Source of the DNA: JBDLSY01 sp041170585
Lineage (GTDB): Bacteria; Pseudomonadota; Gammaproteobacteria; Burkholderiales; Burkholderiaceae_C
DNA length: 12,472 nucleotides
Direction of reading: 5' to 3'
Assembly: GCA_041170585.1 (NCBI GenBank)
Contig: JBEDNN010000056.1
Location: forward strand, 1 to 12,472
Shown: piece after piece, positions 1-5,845 of the stretch
Layout: each line of letters starts with the position of its first letter
Numbering within the stretch: the stretch's first letter is position 1
Program-made: the position numbers and the translations under genes
The notes under the pieces: model-generated
Databases searched by the model: none
What the model was told of the DNA's origin: nothing
What the model saw: only the letters and a program-made list of their open reading frames with translations

Positions 1-280
1 CTGGTGCATTTGCCATTGCTTGACCATTAACAGTCAAACCCGCACTAGATAATTTGATACTAGATTTTTCACCAATTCCTTTGACTCGCATATCAAAGTC
101 AGACCAATCTTTAAATGAGCCTTTTGCTGATCGTTCGTCAATAATTCTTTTCGACATTGCAGGACCAATACCTTTAACACTGTCTAGTTCAGCTGCGCTT
201 GCCTTATTGACATCAATCGCGGCAAATGATACTGACATAGCAGCGACTAAAGTCGTTAAAGCAAATAATACTCTTTTCAT
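1..280 (-). CDS. ComEA-like secreted helix-hairpin-helix protein (3' end outside the window)
   Basis: The reading frame starts at an ATG (278-280) and stays open to the window edge, giving 93 residues without a stop. Residues 1-20 form a signal peptide (MKR, then a hydrophobic stretch ending in SFA). The mature part begins IDVNKASAAELDSVKGIGP and later has VKGIGEKSS: two helix-hairpin-helix hairpins with the Gly-Ile-Gly turns typical of ComEA-type DNA-binding proteins, which bind incoming DNA in the periplasm. A good Shine-Dalgarno (AAGGA) lies just upstream at about 284-288. Family membership is clear; a role in natural transformation is inferred, since short ComEA-like proteins also occur in non-competent bacteria. 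It is downstream of lapB on the same strand but separated by about 300 bp with a mobile element, so it probably has its own promoter. Confidence 0.85.
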   Translation of the reverse strand, partial: MKRVLFALTTLVAAMSVSFAAIDVNKASAAELDSVKGIGPAMSKRIIDERSAKGSFKDWSDFDMRVKGIGEKSSIKLSSAGLTVNGQAMANAP

Positions 281-300
281 GATATTCCTTTTAAATAAAA

Positions 301-330
301 ATTAAAAATATAAAAATTAAAAATATAAAA
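301..330. repeat. Two perfect tandem copies of a 15-bp AT-rich unit
   Basis: ATTAAAAATATAAAA occurs twice back to back (301-315 and 316-330), followed by a partial third copy. It lies in the leader or promoter region of the ComEA-like gene. The spacer 281-588 holds this repeat, a candidate -10 box and the MITE-like element at 436-559; I see no gene in it. Confidence 0.75.
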
Positions 331-352
331 ATATAAATTTTACTGCGTACTA

Positions 353-358
353 ATTATA
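353..358 (-). promoter_or_regulatory. Candidate -10 box for the ComEA-like gene
   Basis: A perfect TATAAT is read on the minus strand about 73 bp upstream of the start codon. No convincing -35 hexamer lies 16-18 bp further upstream, so this is a weak call in an AT-rich spacer where such hexamers also arise by chance. Confidence 0.3.
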
Positions 359-435
359 GTAAATAACAACAGAATCTTAGTCTATGAACCTTTAAATTAG
401 ACAATCAAAATAAAAATAAAAAATTTTAATTACAA

Positions 436-559
436 CTAAATTAGGCATTGCTACTTTAATATGGTTAAAGTATATATTTCTAAAATTTTCTTAGCAAAAT
501 AAAGCTTGCGTAAGATAAAAAACACAATAACTATTTTTAAGTAGCAATACCCTAAATTA
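436..559. mobile_element. MITE-like element, 108 bp, with 16-bp terminal inverted repeats and 8-bp target duplication
   Basis: The left end (444-459, GGCATTGCTACTTTAA) and the reverse complement of the right end (536-551, GGTATTGCTACTTAAA) match at 14 of 16 positions. Exactly outside both ends is the same 8-bp direct repeat CTAAATTA (436-443 and 552-559), as expected for a target-site duplication. The 76-bp interior is AT-rich and non-coding, so mobilisation would need a transposase in trans. An 8-bp duplication with GG-starting ends is compatible with several IS families (for example IS1, IS1595 or ISL3 types); I cannot assign one. It sits harmlessly between the lapB stop codon and the ComEA-like gene. 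Confidence 0.7.
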
Positions 560-588
560 AATTAAAGGCATCACTAAGTATACTAATG

Positions 589-1824
589 TTAATCATTATT
601 ATAAGGTAAAGTATTCCAACGACCACACCCTGTGCAACGCCATTGGTGCCGAGAAGCCTTAAAGCCACAATGTTTACACACTAATTTATCAGTGTACTTA
701 ATTAATAAATCCATTGAATCAATAGCTTGTGCTTGCCATTGTTGTGCATAATCACTATAAAGAGTATCTAAACTATAGGTTAGTAATAAATATATCGTTG
801 ATAAACGTTGAGGGGGCGATTTTAAATGATAAGCCAAAGAATGCAATAACTGCAATTGCCCTTCTATATCATTATTGTTTTTTAACACAGGCAATAGTTG
901 CTTAACTACTTGATAATTAGGATAATTATTTGCCCAACGCTTAAGAACAAATAAAGTTTTATCAGTCAATGCTTGATGACTACTAGCATATACCAGTACA
1001 GTGTTTAATGCCAGTGCCGTTAATTTATTATCTTTACTCAAAACATAGTCTAACTGTTGTACGGTGTTATCTACAACTTCTTGTATATTTGATATAGCAG
1101 CGGATAAAACCAACCGTGCTTGATAAAATACAATCCTTGGATTTAATGGATAACTTGCTTCAGCTAAATCTAAGCTTTTTTTAGCTTGTACAAACTCACC
1201 TGTTTGTAAATATAACTCTGCCAACTCACAAGAGTAATGCGATAAATCCTCATTCAACCAATCACTTTCAGTATTGGCAATGACATTAATAGGGTTTATA
1301 AGTTGAGTGTTTAGTGTTGTTTGATAGCGTTGTAAAGCATCAATAGCTGCTTGCCAATTGCTTTCTTTTTCATATAATTTTGCTAATTCTCGTTGTGCTT
1401 GTAATGCGTAATCGGTATTAGCTAATGTATTAAATACAGATTCAGCATGGTCAAAAATACCTGCATTTAAATAATCTTGCCCTAAGCAAAACAGTGCTTT
1501 TTGGCGAGAGTATTCTGGTAAATCAGCACGTTCTAGTAAATTACGGTGAATCCGAATAGCCCGCTCTGTTTCACCGCGTCTACGAAACAAATTACCTAAG
1601 GCAAAATATAAATCGGCAATACTTGGGTCTAAACGTGCCACTTCTTCAAAAGCTTTAATCGCTTGTTCATATTGGTCGTTTAACAAAAAGTTAAGTCCTT
1701 GAAAATAGGATTCAGGTAATCGGCGTGTACGCGTCAGTAATTGAGTTGAATCTAGCTTAGCAGCAATCCAACCTAAAGCAAATAACAGGGGTATGGCTAA
1801 TAGCCACCAAGTACTGGCTTGCAT
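589..1824 (-). CDS. lapB: LapB (YciM), lipopolysaccharide assembly protein B
   Basis: This 411-residue protein has the full LapB layout. A single N-terminal membrane anchor (about residues 5-23, WWLLAIPLLFALGWIAA) is followed by a long tetratricopeptide-repeat region (about 35-370; for example YEQAIKAFEEVARLDPSIAD). The C-terminal rubredoxin-like zinc ribbon has Cys383, Cys386, Cys397 and Cys400 (CKHC and CTGC). In Enterobacteria LapB sits on the cytoplasmic face of the inner membrane and works with FtsH to control LpxC turnover, so balancing LPS with phospholipid synthesis. The length is close to that of E. coli LapB (389). Gene order rpsA-ihfB-lapB supports the name. The usual partner gene lapA, normally directly upstream, is missing. 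A weak ribosome site (AAAGAG) precedes the ATG by about 8 bases. Confidence 0.95.
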   Translation of the reverse strand: MQASTWWLLAIPLLFALGWIAAKLDSTQLLTRTRRLPESYFQGLNFLLNDQYEQAIKAFEEVARLDPSIADLYFALGNLFRRRGETERAIRIHRNLLERADLPEYSRQKALFCLGQDYLNAGIFDHAESVFNTLANTDYALQAQRELAKLYEKESNWQAAIDALQRYQTTLNTQLINPINVIANTESDWLNEDLSHYSCELAELYLQTGEFVQAKKSLDLAEASYPLNPRIVFYQARLVLSAAISNIQEVVDNTVQQLDYVLSKDNKLTALALNTVLVYASSHQALTDKTLFVLKRWANNYPNYQVVKQLLPVLKNNNDIEGQLQLLHSLAYHLKSPPQRLSTIYLLLTYSLDTLYSDYAQQWQAQAIDSMDLLIKYTDKLVCKHCGFKASRHQWRCTGCGRWNTLPYNND

Positions 1825-1844
1825 GAAATAACTCTTTAAATAGT

Positions 1845-1925
1845 AATATAAATTTAATAATATAAATTTAATATATGTAAATTAATAATATGAATTTGAT
1901 AATATGAATTTAATATGTGTAAATT
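1845..1925. repeat. 42-bp tandem duplication in the ihfB-lapB spacer
   Basis: Unit 1 (1845-1886) and unit 2 (1887-1925, missing the last few bases) align over their length. Within the units, AATATAAATTTAATATATGTAAATT (1859-1883) matches 1901-1925 with only A/G differences. The duplication occupies nearly all of the spacer where lapA would be expected. Confidence 0.75.
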
Positions 1926-1934
1926 TTAAACACA

Positions 1935-2237
1935 TTAAGAAAATATTGATGAATGCGTCAAGTGACGTAATTCACGACCTGCCTTAAAGTGGATAATACG
2001 TTTAACAGGTACAGTTACGGTCTGACCTGTACGCGGATTCCGTGCAGTATAAGCGTTACGTCTTGTGGTACTAAAACTACCAAAACCACGAAATTCAGCG
2101 CGTTTATCTTGTGCTAATTGTTCACTAATACTGTCAATAATTGTGCGGACTGCTGCATCTACCAAACTCATCGGAAGGTTAATATTTTTTTCTTGCATAC
2201 GTTCGTAAATACGGTCAATAAGTTCTGCTTTAGTCAT
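1935..2237 (-). CDS. ihfB: Integration host factor subunit beta
   Basis: A 100-residue DNA-bending protein of the HU/IHF family. It starts MTKAELIDRI, has the core motif RGFGSF (50-55), the beta-arm ARNPRTG (65-71) whose proline intercalates into the minor groove, and HFKAGREL (83-90). HU and IHF subunits are hard to separate by motif alone; its position directly downstream of rpsA, as in E. coli and most gammaproteobacteria, makes IhfB the natural call. It should pair with IhfA (not in the window) to make sharp bends at specific sites in recombination, replication and sigma-54 promoters. It is about six residues longer than the E. coli protein, at the C-terminus. No Shine-Dalgarno is visible upstream of the ATG. 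Confidence 0.93.
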   Translation of the reverse strand: MTKAELIDRIYERMQEKNINLPMSLVDAAVRTIIDSISEQLAQDKRAEFRGFGSFSTTRRNAYTARNPRTGQTVTVPVKRIIHFKAGRELRHLTHSSIFS

Positions 2238-2265
2238 AATAATAAATAGCTTTATAAAAAATAGT

Positions 2266-2314
2266 ATTAAACATTAAATATTAAACATTAAACATTAAAT
2301 ATTAAACATTAAGT
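2266..2314. repeat. Seven tandem copies of an ATTAAAY heptamer
   Basis: Seven contiguous 7-bp units run through this stretch: ATTAAAC, ATTAAAT, ATTAAAC, ATTAAAC, ATTAAAT, ATTAAAC and ATTAAGT. They fill the gap between the rpsA terminator and the ihfB start, which is the promoter/leader region of ihfB. The alternation of C and T in the last position also gives a 21-bp higher-order period. Confidence 0.85.
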
Positions 2315-2318
2315 ATAT

Positions 2319-2346
2319 AAAAAAACCGCTGGAATAAAACCAGCGG
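2319..2346 (-). terminator. Rho-independent terminator of rpsA
   Basis: A perfect 7-bp stem, CCGCTGG (2326-2332) with CCAGCGG (2340-2346), has a 7-base loop and is followed on the minus strand by seven T residues (2319-2325). It starts 44 bp beyond the rpsA stop codon. It separates rpsA from ihfB, so ihfB needs its own promoter or read-through. Confidence 0.9.
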
Positions 2347-2389
2347 CTTTTTAAAAAACACTTCACTCAAATATAAATAAAGTATTTGC

Positions 2390-4063
2390 TTACTTGTCTA
2401 ATTTAGCACGCAATAAAGCCCCTAAATTAGTTGCACCACTCGCAGCATTTTGTCCTTGTGCCATTTTAGACATAGATTCGGCTGTTTCAGCTTGGTCTTT
2501 AGCTTTAATGGACAATTGAATTGAACGCGTTTTACGATCTACATTAATAATTAACAAATCTAAAACTTGACCTTCTTTTAATACTGATGTTGCATCTTCA
2601 GTACGTGTGGTTGCGATTTCTCCAACACGTAAATAACCTTCAACATCGTCATTTAAAGCGATAACAGCCCCTTTAGAATCAACTGTTTTAACGGTACCAC
2701 TAACCATAGCACCTTTGTCATTGGCTGATGTGTAATTACTAAATGGATCACCATCTAATTGTTTGATACCCAAACTAATACGCTCTTTATCAGTGTCAAT
2801 AGCGAGTAAAACGGCTTCTATTTCATCGCCTTTTTTGTATTTACGTACAGCGACTTCACCGGGTTCAGACCAAGATAAATCAGACAAATGAACTAAACCA
2901 TCAATGCCGCCTGGTAGACCTAAGAATAAACCAAAATCAGTGATTGAGCGAATAGGACCAGTTACTTTATCACCTTTTTTGAAGTTTAATTCAAACTCAT
3001 CCCAAGGATTGGCTTTACATTGTTTCATACCTAAGCTAATACGGCGACGTTCTTCGTCAATTTCTAGCACCATTACTTCGCATTCCTGACCTAAAGTAAC
3101 CAGTTTTTTCGGATCACTATTTTTATTAGTCCAGTCCATTTCAGATACGTGAACTAAACCTTCAATGCCATCTTCAACTTCAACAAAACAACCGTAATCG
3201 GTGATGTTAGATACTTTCCCAAACATACGTGTACCCGTTGGAAAGCGACGTGCAATACCATTCCACGGGTCTTCACCCATTTGTTTAATACCTAAAGATA
3301 CTCGTTGGCGTTCATTATCAAAACGTAAAATTTTTGCTGTTACCTCTTGACCTGGTTGTAACATATCACTTGGATGACGAACACGTTTCCATGCCATATC
3401 AGTAATATGTAATAAACCGTCAATACCACCTAAATCAACAAATGCACCATAGTCAGTAATATTTTTAACAACACCTGTTACAATAGAACCTTCAGATAAA
3501 CTCTCCATTACTTTGGCACGGTCTGCACCCATACTGGCTTCTACAATAGCACGGCGGCTTAATACGGCGTTATTGCGTTTACGGTCTAACTTAATAACAC
3601 GGAATTCCATCGTTTGGCCTTCAAACGGACTCAAATCTTTAATGGGACGTGTATCAATTAATGATCCTGGTAAAAAGGCACGCACACCATTTAAAATGAC
3701 GGTTAAACCACCTTTAACTTTGCCTGTTACTAAACCAGAAACATTTTCACCTTTTTCCATGGCTGATTCTAAAGCCATCCAAGCTGACAAACGTTTAGCG
3801 CGGTCACGCGACAATGAAATATGACCGTGTCCATTGTCAGTTGATTCTATAGATACAGCTATAAAATCACCAATGATAGCTTCAAGAACACCAGCATCAT
3901 TTTTAAATTCTTCTTCAGGAATGTAACCTTCTGACTTCAAACCCGCATTGACAACAACAAAACCTTTTTCAATACGCACAATTTCAGCAGTAATAACTTC
4001 ACCACTACGCATTTCAGTGCGTTGAATTAACTCTTCAAACAGGGTTGCAAAACTTTCAGACAT
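2390..4063 (-). CDS. rpsA: 30S ribosomal protein S1
   Basis: At 557 residues it is exactly the length of E. coli S1. It begins MSESFATLFEE and contains six S1 RNA-binding domains at about residues 21-87, 107-171, 192-260, 277-347, 364-434 and 451-520; repeats 3-6 share the pattern NITDYGAFVDLGGIDGLLHI. S1 binds mRNA at the platform of the 30S subunit and unfolds it for initiation, which matters most for messages without a Shine-Dalgarno, the common case in this window. The start has no clear Shine-Dalgarno (the nearest purines are GAAAGA), as in E. coli rpsA, where S1 represses its own translation. A 20-bp palindrome 29 bp upstream of the start codon could take part in similar control. The terminator is at 2319-2346. 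Confidence 0.98.
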   Translation of the reverse strand: MSESFATLFEELIQRTEMRSGEVITAEIVRIEKGFVVVNAGLKSEGYIPEEEFKNDAGVLEAIIGDFIAVSIESTDNGHGHISLSRDRAKRLSAWMALESAMEKGENVSGLVTGKVKGGLTVILNGVRAFLPGSLIDTRPIKDLSPFEGQTMEFRVIKLDRKRNNAVLSRRAIVEASMGADRAKVMESLSEGSIVTGVVKNITDYGAFVDLGGIDGLLHITDMAWKRVRHPSDMLQPGQEVTAKILRFDNERQRVSLGIKQMGEDPWNGIARRFPTGTRMFGKVSNITDYGCFVEVEDGIEGLVHVSEMDWTNKNSDPKKLVTLGQECEVMVLEIDEERRRISLGMKQCKANPWDEFELNFKKGDKVTGPIRSITDFGLFLGLPGGIDGLVHLSDLSWSEPGEVAVRKYKKGDEIEAVLLAIDTDKERISLGIKQLDGDPFSNYTSANDKGAMVSGTVKTVDSKGAVIALNDDVEGYLRVGEIATTRTEDATSVLKEGQVLDLLIINVDRKTRSIQLSIKAKDQAETAESMSKMAQGQNAASGATNLGALLRAKLDK

Positions 4064-4092
4064 GGAATTAAATCTTTCGGGTTCACACCACT

Positions 4093-4112
4093 ATGCTTTT
4101 ATATAAAAGCAT
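4093..4112 (-). promoter_or_regulatory. Perfect 20-bp palindrome in the rpsA leader
   Basis: ATGCTTTTATATAAAAGCAT is an exact palindrome ending 29 bases before the rpsA start codon. In RNA it could form a hairpin of up to about eight base pairs; in DNA it could be an operator. Its position suits the structured rpsA leader used for S1 autoregulation in Enterobacteria, but the sequence itself is not one I recognise. Confidence 0.5.
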
Positions 4113-4386
4113 TAGGGCGGTATTAAAAAAATAGCCTTAATTTTATACATATAAAATAAGACTGCTTACTTAAAATACTTACATACTATTTAAAATAATT
4201 CAAATAATATATAAATAATTAAGCCCTCAATTTTAGCCTTTTTTAAATATTTTTATGTTAAATCATTGATTTTTAATATTTTTAATACATTTAAATTTAA
4301 AGAATGACGTTTTTTCCAAAGTTTATTTATATTTATAATAAATTTGTATTTATATTTGTATTTATATTTGTATTTTAAATATTTAT
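4113..4386. other. AT-rich spacer between the SPOR-like gene and rpsA
   Basis: Together with the 49 bases next to rpsA this makes 323 bp without a gene. It must contain the rpsA promoter, but several near-matches to -10 boxes compete (for example TATTAT and TATAAA on the minus strand) and none has a good -35, so I do not call one. The far end holds a 12-bp tandem repeat (4343-4376). I see no terminator behind the SPOR-like gene and no coding sequence. Confidence 0.5.
4343..4376. repeat. 12-bp tandem repeat, about 2.8 copies
   Basis: TTTGTATTTATA occurs at 4343-4354 and 4355-4366 and partially at 4367-4376. It lies just past the stop codon of the SPOR-like gene. Confidence 0.75.
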
Positions 4387-5100
4387 TTAAACATCATCAC
4401 ACTGACGTAATCTACCAGCAATTTTTATTAAAGATTGTTGGCGGTCAATGTTTAATTGATTAAAACGATAACGCAAACGTTGTTTATTACTGTCTCGTTC
4501 CCGAACATCAACATTTTTTAAACCCCGTGTCGTTAATGATTGTTTAAAAGCAATTCCAGCTTCGCGAGTATTTACAATACTTAAAGAAATTTCATTGCTA
4601 GATAGAATATCATATTCCTGAATTTCTAATTCCTTTAACTGTTTAAGTATGTCATTGAGTTGATTGCTATTAATAAAAGGTCCTAAAAACACCATAAATG
4701 TTGGGGGTGCTTGAGCCAGTTCAGGCGAAAATTCACCCCATATCGGGTTAGCTAATGCGGCTTTAGCACGTTTTAAATCTGTCTCACTAAAAAACTCCCA
4801 TAAATAGCAGCTATTTATGGGTATTGCAGCCCCTTGATTACGGTGATTATCATTTGTTGTTTGTGTAGGCAATACAATTTTGTCTATTGATATTTCGTTT
4901 AAGACAGGTGAATCATTGCCGCCTTCTAAAGCTACACCTTCGCGTGTTAAAAATAAAAAAAACAATGTATTAATTAATAATAATATGATTAATAATTTAA
5001 AATAAAATAGATGGCTATATTTTTTTGAGCCATTGTTATTCACAACATTATCATCAGAATTTATATTATCATTGCTTGTTTTAGATTGAGTATAAGTCAT
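4387..5100 (-). CDS. Single-pass membrane protein with a SPOR-like periplasmic domain
   Basis: From the ATG at 5098-5100 the protein is 237 residues. It has an Asn/Asp-rich cytoplasmic tail (1-30), one membrane segment (about 32-52, LLIILLLINTLFFLFL), a linker, a conserved-looking patch SCYLWEFFSETDLKRAKAAL (98-117), and a region (about 134-202) with FMVFLGPF and EISLSIVNTREAG that resembles SPOR domains, which bind denuded septal peptidoglycan. In Pseudomonas and relatives a SPOR-domain protein lies next to coaX; here it is divergent from the cluster that contains coaX, which fits the same context. An alternative TTG start at 5142 would add 14 residues; neither start has a Shine-Dalgarno and I prefer ATG. 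The SPOR assignment is by pattern only and its function is unknown. Confidence 0.7.
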   Translation of the reverse strand: MTYTQSKTSNDNINSDDNVVNNNGSKKYSHLFYFKLLIILLLINTLFFLFLTREGVALEGGNDSPVLNEISIDKIVLPTQTTNDNHRNQGAAIPINSCYLWEFFSETDLKRAKAALANPIWGEFSPELAQAPPTFMVFLGPFINSNQLNDILKQLKELEIQEYDILSSNEISLSIVNTREAGIAFKQSLTTRGLKNVDVRERDSNKQRLRYRFNQLNIDRQQSLIKIAGRLRQCDDV

Positions 5101-5179
5101 ATTAATATTTTGTATTATTATTTTGGTACTATTACCATTCAATGATTTTTGTGATAATTTTTAAAATCTAAAAGTCGAA

Positions 5180-5185
5180 TTTATA
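5180..5185 (-). promoter_or_regulatory. Candidate -10 box for the SPOR-like gene
   Basis: TATAAA is read on the minus strand about 80 bp upstream of the ATG. With 17-bp spacing the -35 position falls on the right arm of the inverted repeat at 5203-5222 and is a poor hexamer (AGGCAT), so this promoter, if real, may depend on an activator. Confidence 0.3.
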
Positions 5186-5202
5186 ACGTATTTTTATGAT
5201 AG

Positions 5203-5222
5203 ATGCCTCATAGACTAGGCAT
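5203..5222. promoter_or_regulatory. Inverted repeat overlapping the -35 box: operator-like
   Basis: ATGCCT (5203-5208) and AGGCAT (5217-5222) are separated by 8 bases. The repeat is GC-richer than its surroundings and overlaps the -35 element of the plus-strand promoter, between two divergent genes. It could be a repressor or activator site. A hairpin with a short T run is the alternative, but no plus-strand gene lies upstream to be terminated. Confidence 0.45.
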
Positions 5223-5239
5223 TTTGAATGTTTTATAAT
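5211..5239 (+). promoter_or_regulatory. Predicted sigma-70 promoter for the DUF2905-type gene and possibly ptsH-ptsI-birA-coaX
   Basis: TAGACT (5211-5216, 4 of 6 to consensus) and a perfect TATAAT (5234-5239) have the ideal 17-bp spacing. Transcription would begin near 5246, leaving a leader of about 25 bases before the ATG at 5272. It is the best-formed promoter I can see in the window. Confidence 0.6.
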
Positions 5240-5271
5240 TGTAAAACTTTAATAACTTTAATAATTTTGAT

Positions 5272-5463
5272 ATGTTTAAATGGCTAATTATTACTGTATT
5301 TATTTTATTCATATTAGCACGAACCCGTTTATCAAAATATCTACGGCTAGGGTATTTACCTGGTGATATTTATTGTGTCTATAAAAAATTTAAATTACAT
5401 CTGCCTTTTACTTCTACTTTAGCTATTTTTGTGATACTTTACGTATTAGTTCGTTTTGTTTAA
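5272..5463 (+). CDS. Small two-helix membrane protein, DUF2905 family
   Basis: At 63 residues it has the usual size and pattern of DUF2905 proteins: an N-terminal membrane helix (about 3-17, KWLIITVFILFILAR), the conserved LGYLPGDIY (26-34), a basic stretch YKKFKLHLPF ending in the family's characteristic hydrophobic-Pro-Phe-Thr-Thr/Ser segment, and a second helix (about 48-63). The function of the family is unknown. The start is an ATG without a Shine-Dalgarno. It is 106 bp upstream of ptsH on the same strand and may share its transcript through the repeat-filled spacer. Confidence 0.85.
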   Translation: MFKWLIITVFILFILARTRLSKYLRLGYLPGDIYCVYKKFKLHLPFTSTLAIFVILYVLVRFV

Positions 5464-5507
5464 AACTCTTATGCTTAATAAGTACCCATTGAATATGGAT
5501 TGAATAC

Positions 5508-5562
5508 TTACTAAATATTTATTAAACACTTACTAAACACTTAATAAACACTTACTAAACAC
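5508..5562. repeat. Five tandem copies of an 11-bp unit directly upstream of ptsH
   Basis: The units are TTACTAAATAT, TTATTAAACAC, TTACTAAACAC, TTAATAAACAC and TTACTAAACAC, each 11 bp with no gaps. The period continues weakly further upstream as TTGAATATGGA and TTGAATACTTA (5489-5510). The array ends only 7 bp before the ptsH ATG, so it occupies the ribosome-binding region and contains no Shine-Dalgarno. Confidence 0.85.
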
Positions 5563-5569
5563 TCTTTAT

Positions 5570-5839
5570 ATGCCACAACAATCTCTGACTATTATTAATA
5601 AACTAGGGCTTCACGCCCGTGCTAGTGCAAAATTTACTCAAACAGCAGCAGGATTTCCCTGCGAAGTCTGGGTTTCAGCACGTGGTAAACGTGTCAATGG
5701 TAAATCAATTATGGGCGTCATGATGTTGGCGGCAGGTATTAATACCCCCATCACTATTGAAACTATCGGCGACCAAGCAGACAATGCTTTGCTTGCTTTA
5801 TGTACTTTGATTAACACTTACTTTGGTGAAGGTTCTTGA
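5570..5839 (+). CDS. ptsH: HPr, phosphocarrier protein of the phosphotransferase system
   Basis: This 89-residue protein has both HPr signature sites. The phospho-acceptor His15 lies in KLGLHARASAKF, and regulatory Ser46 lies in NGKSIMGVMMLAA. It takes a phosphate from enzyme I on His15 and passes it to EIIA proteins in the cytoplasm. A conserved Ser46 in this context suggests control by HPr kinase/phosphorylase (HprK), as known in many proteobacteria with a regulatory rather than sugar-importing PTS. No EII gene is in the window, so it could equally be called NPr (ptsO). ptsI begins 6 bp after the stop codon. The start codon is preceded by an 11-bp repeat array and has no Shine-Dalgarno. Confidence 0.93.
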   Translation: MPQQSLTIINKLGLHARASAKFTQTAAGFPCEVWVSARGKRVNGKSIMGVMMLAAGINTPITIETIGDQADNALLALCTLINTYFGEGS

Positions 5840-5845
5840 GTTACT

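Noticed and set aside
1825..1934. A decayed lapA in the ihfB-lapB spacer
   Set aside because: The 110 bp are a low-complexity tandem duplication with no trace of coding sequence or hydrophobic segments.
5098..5142. TTG start that lengthens the SPOR-like protein by 14 residues
   Set aside because: No ribosome site supports it, and an in-frame ATG at 5100 gives a protein with the same domains; ATG is the more likely start.
378..5216. TAGTCTATGA at 378-387 and its complement at 5207-5216 as a shared regulatory site
   Set aside because: A single 10-base match on opposite strands is expected by chance in a window of this size, and the contexts differ.
2266..5562. CRISPR array as an explanation for the tandem repeats
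   Set aside because: The units are 7-12 bp, directly adjacent with no spacers, and no cas genes are present.
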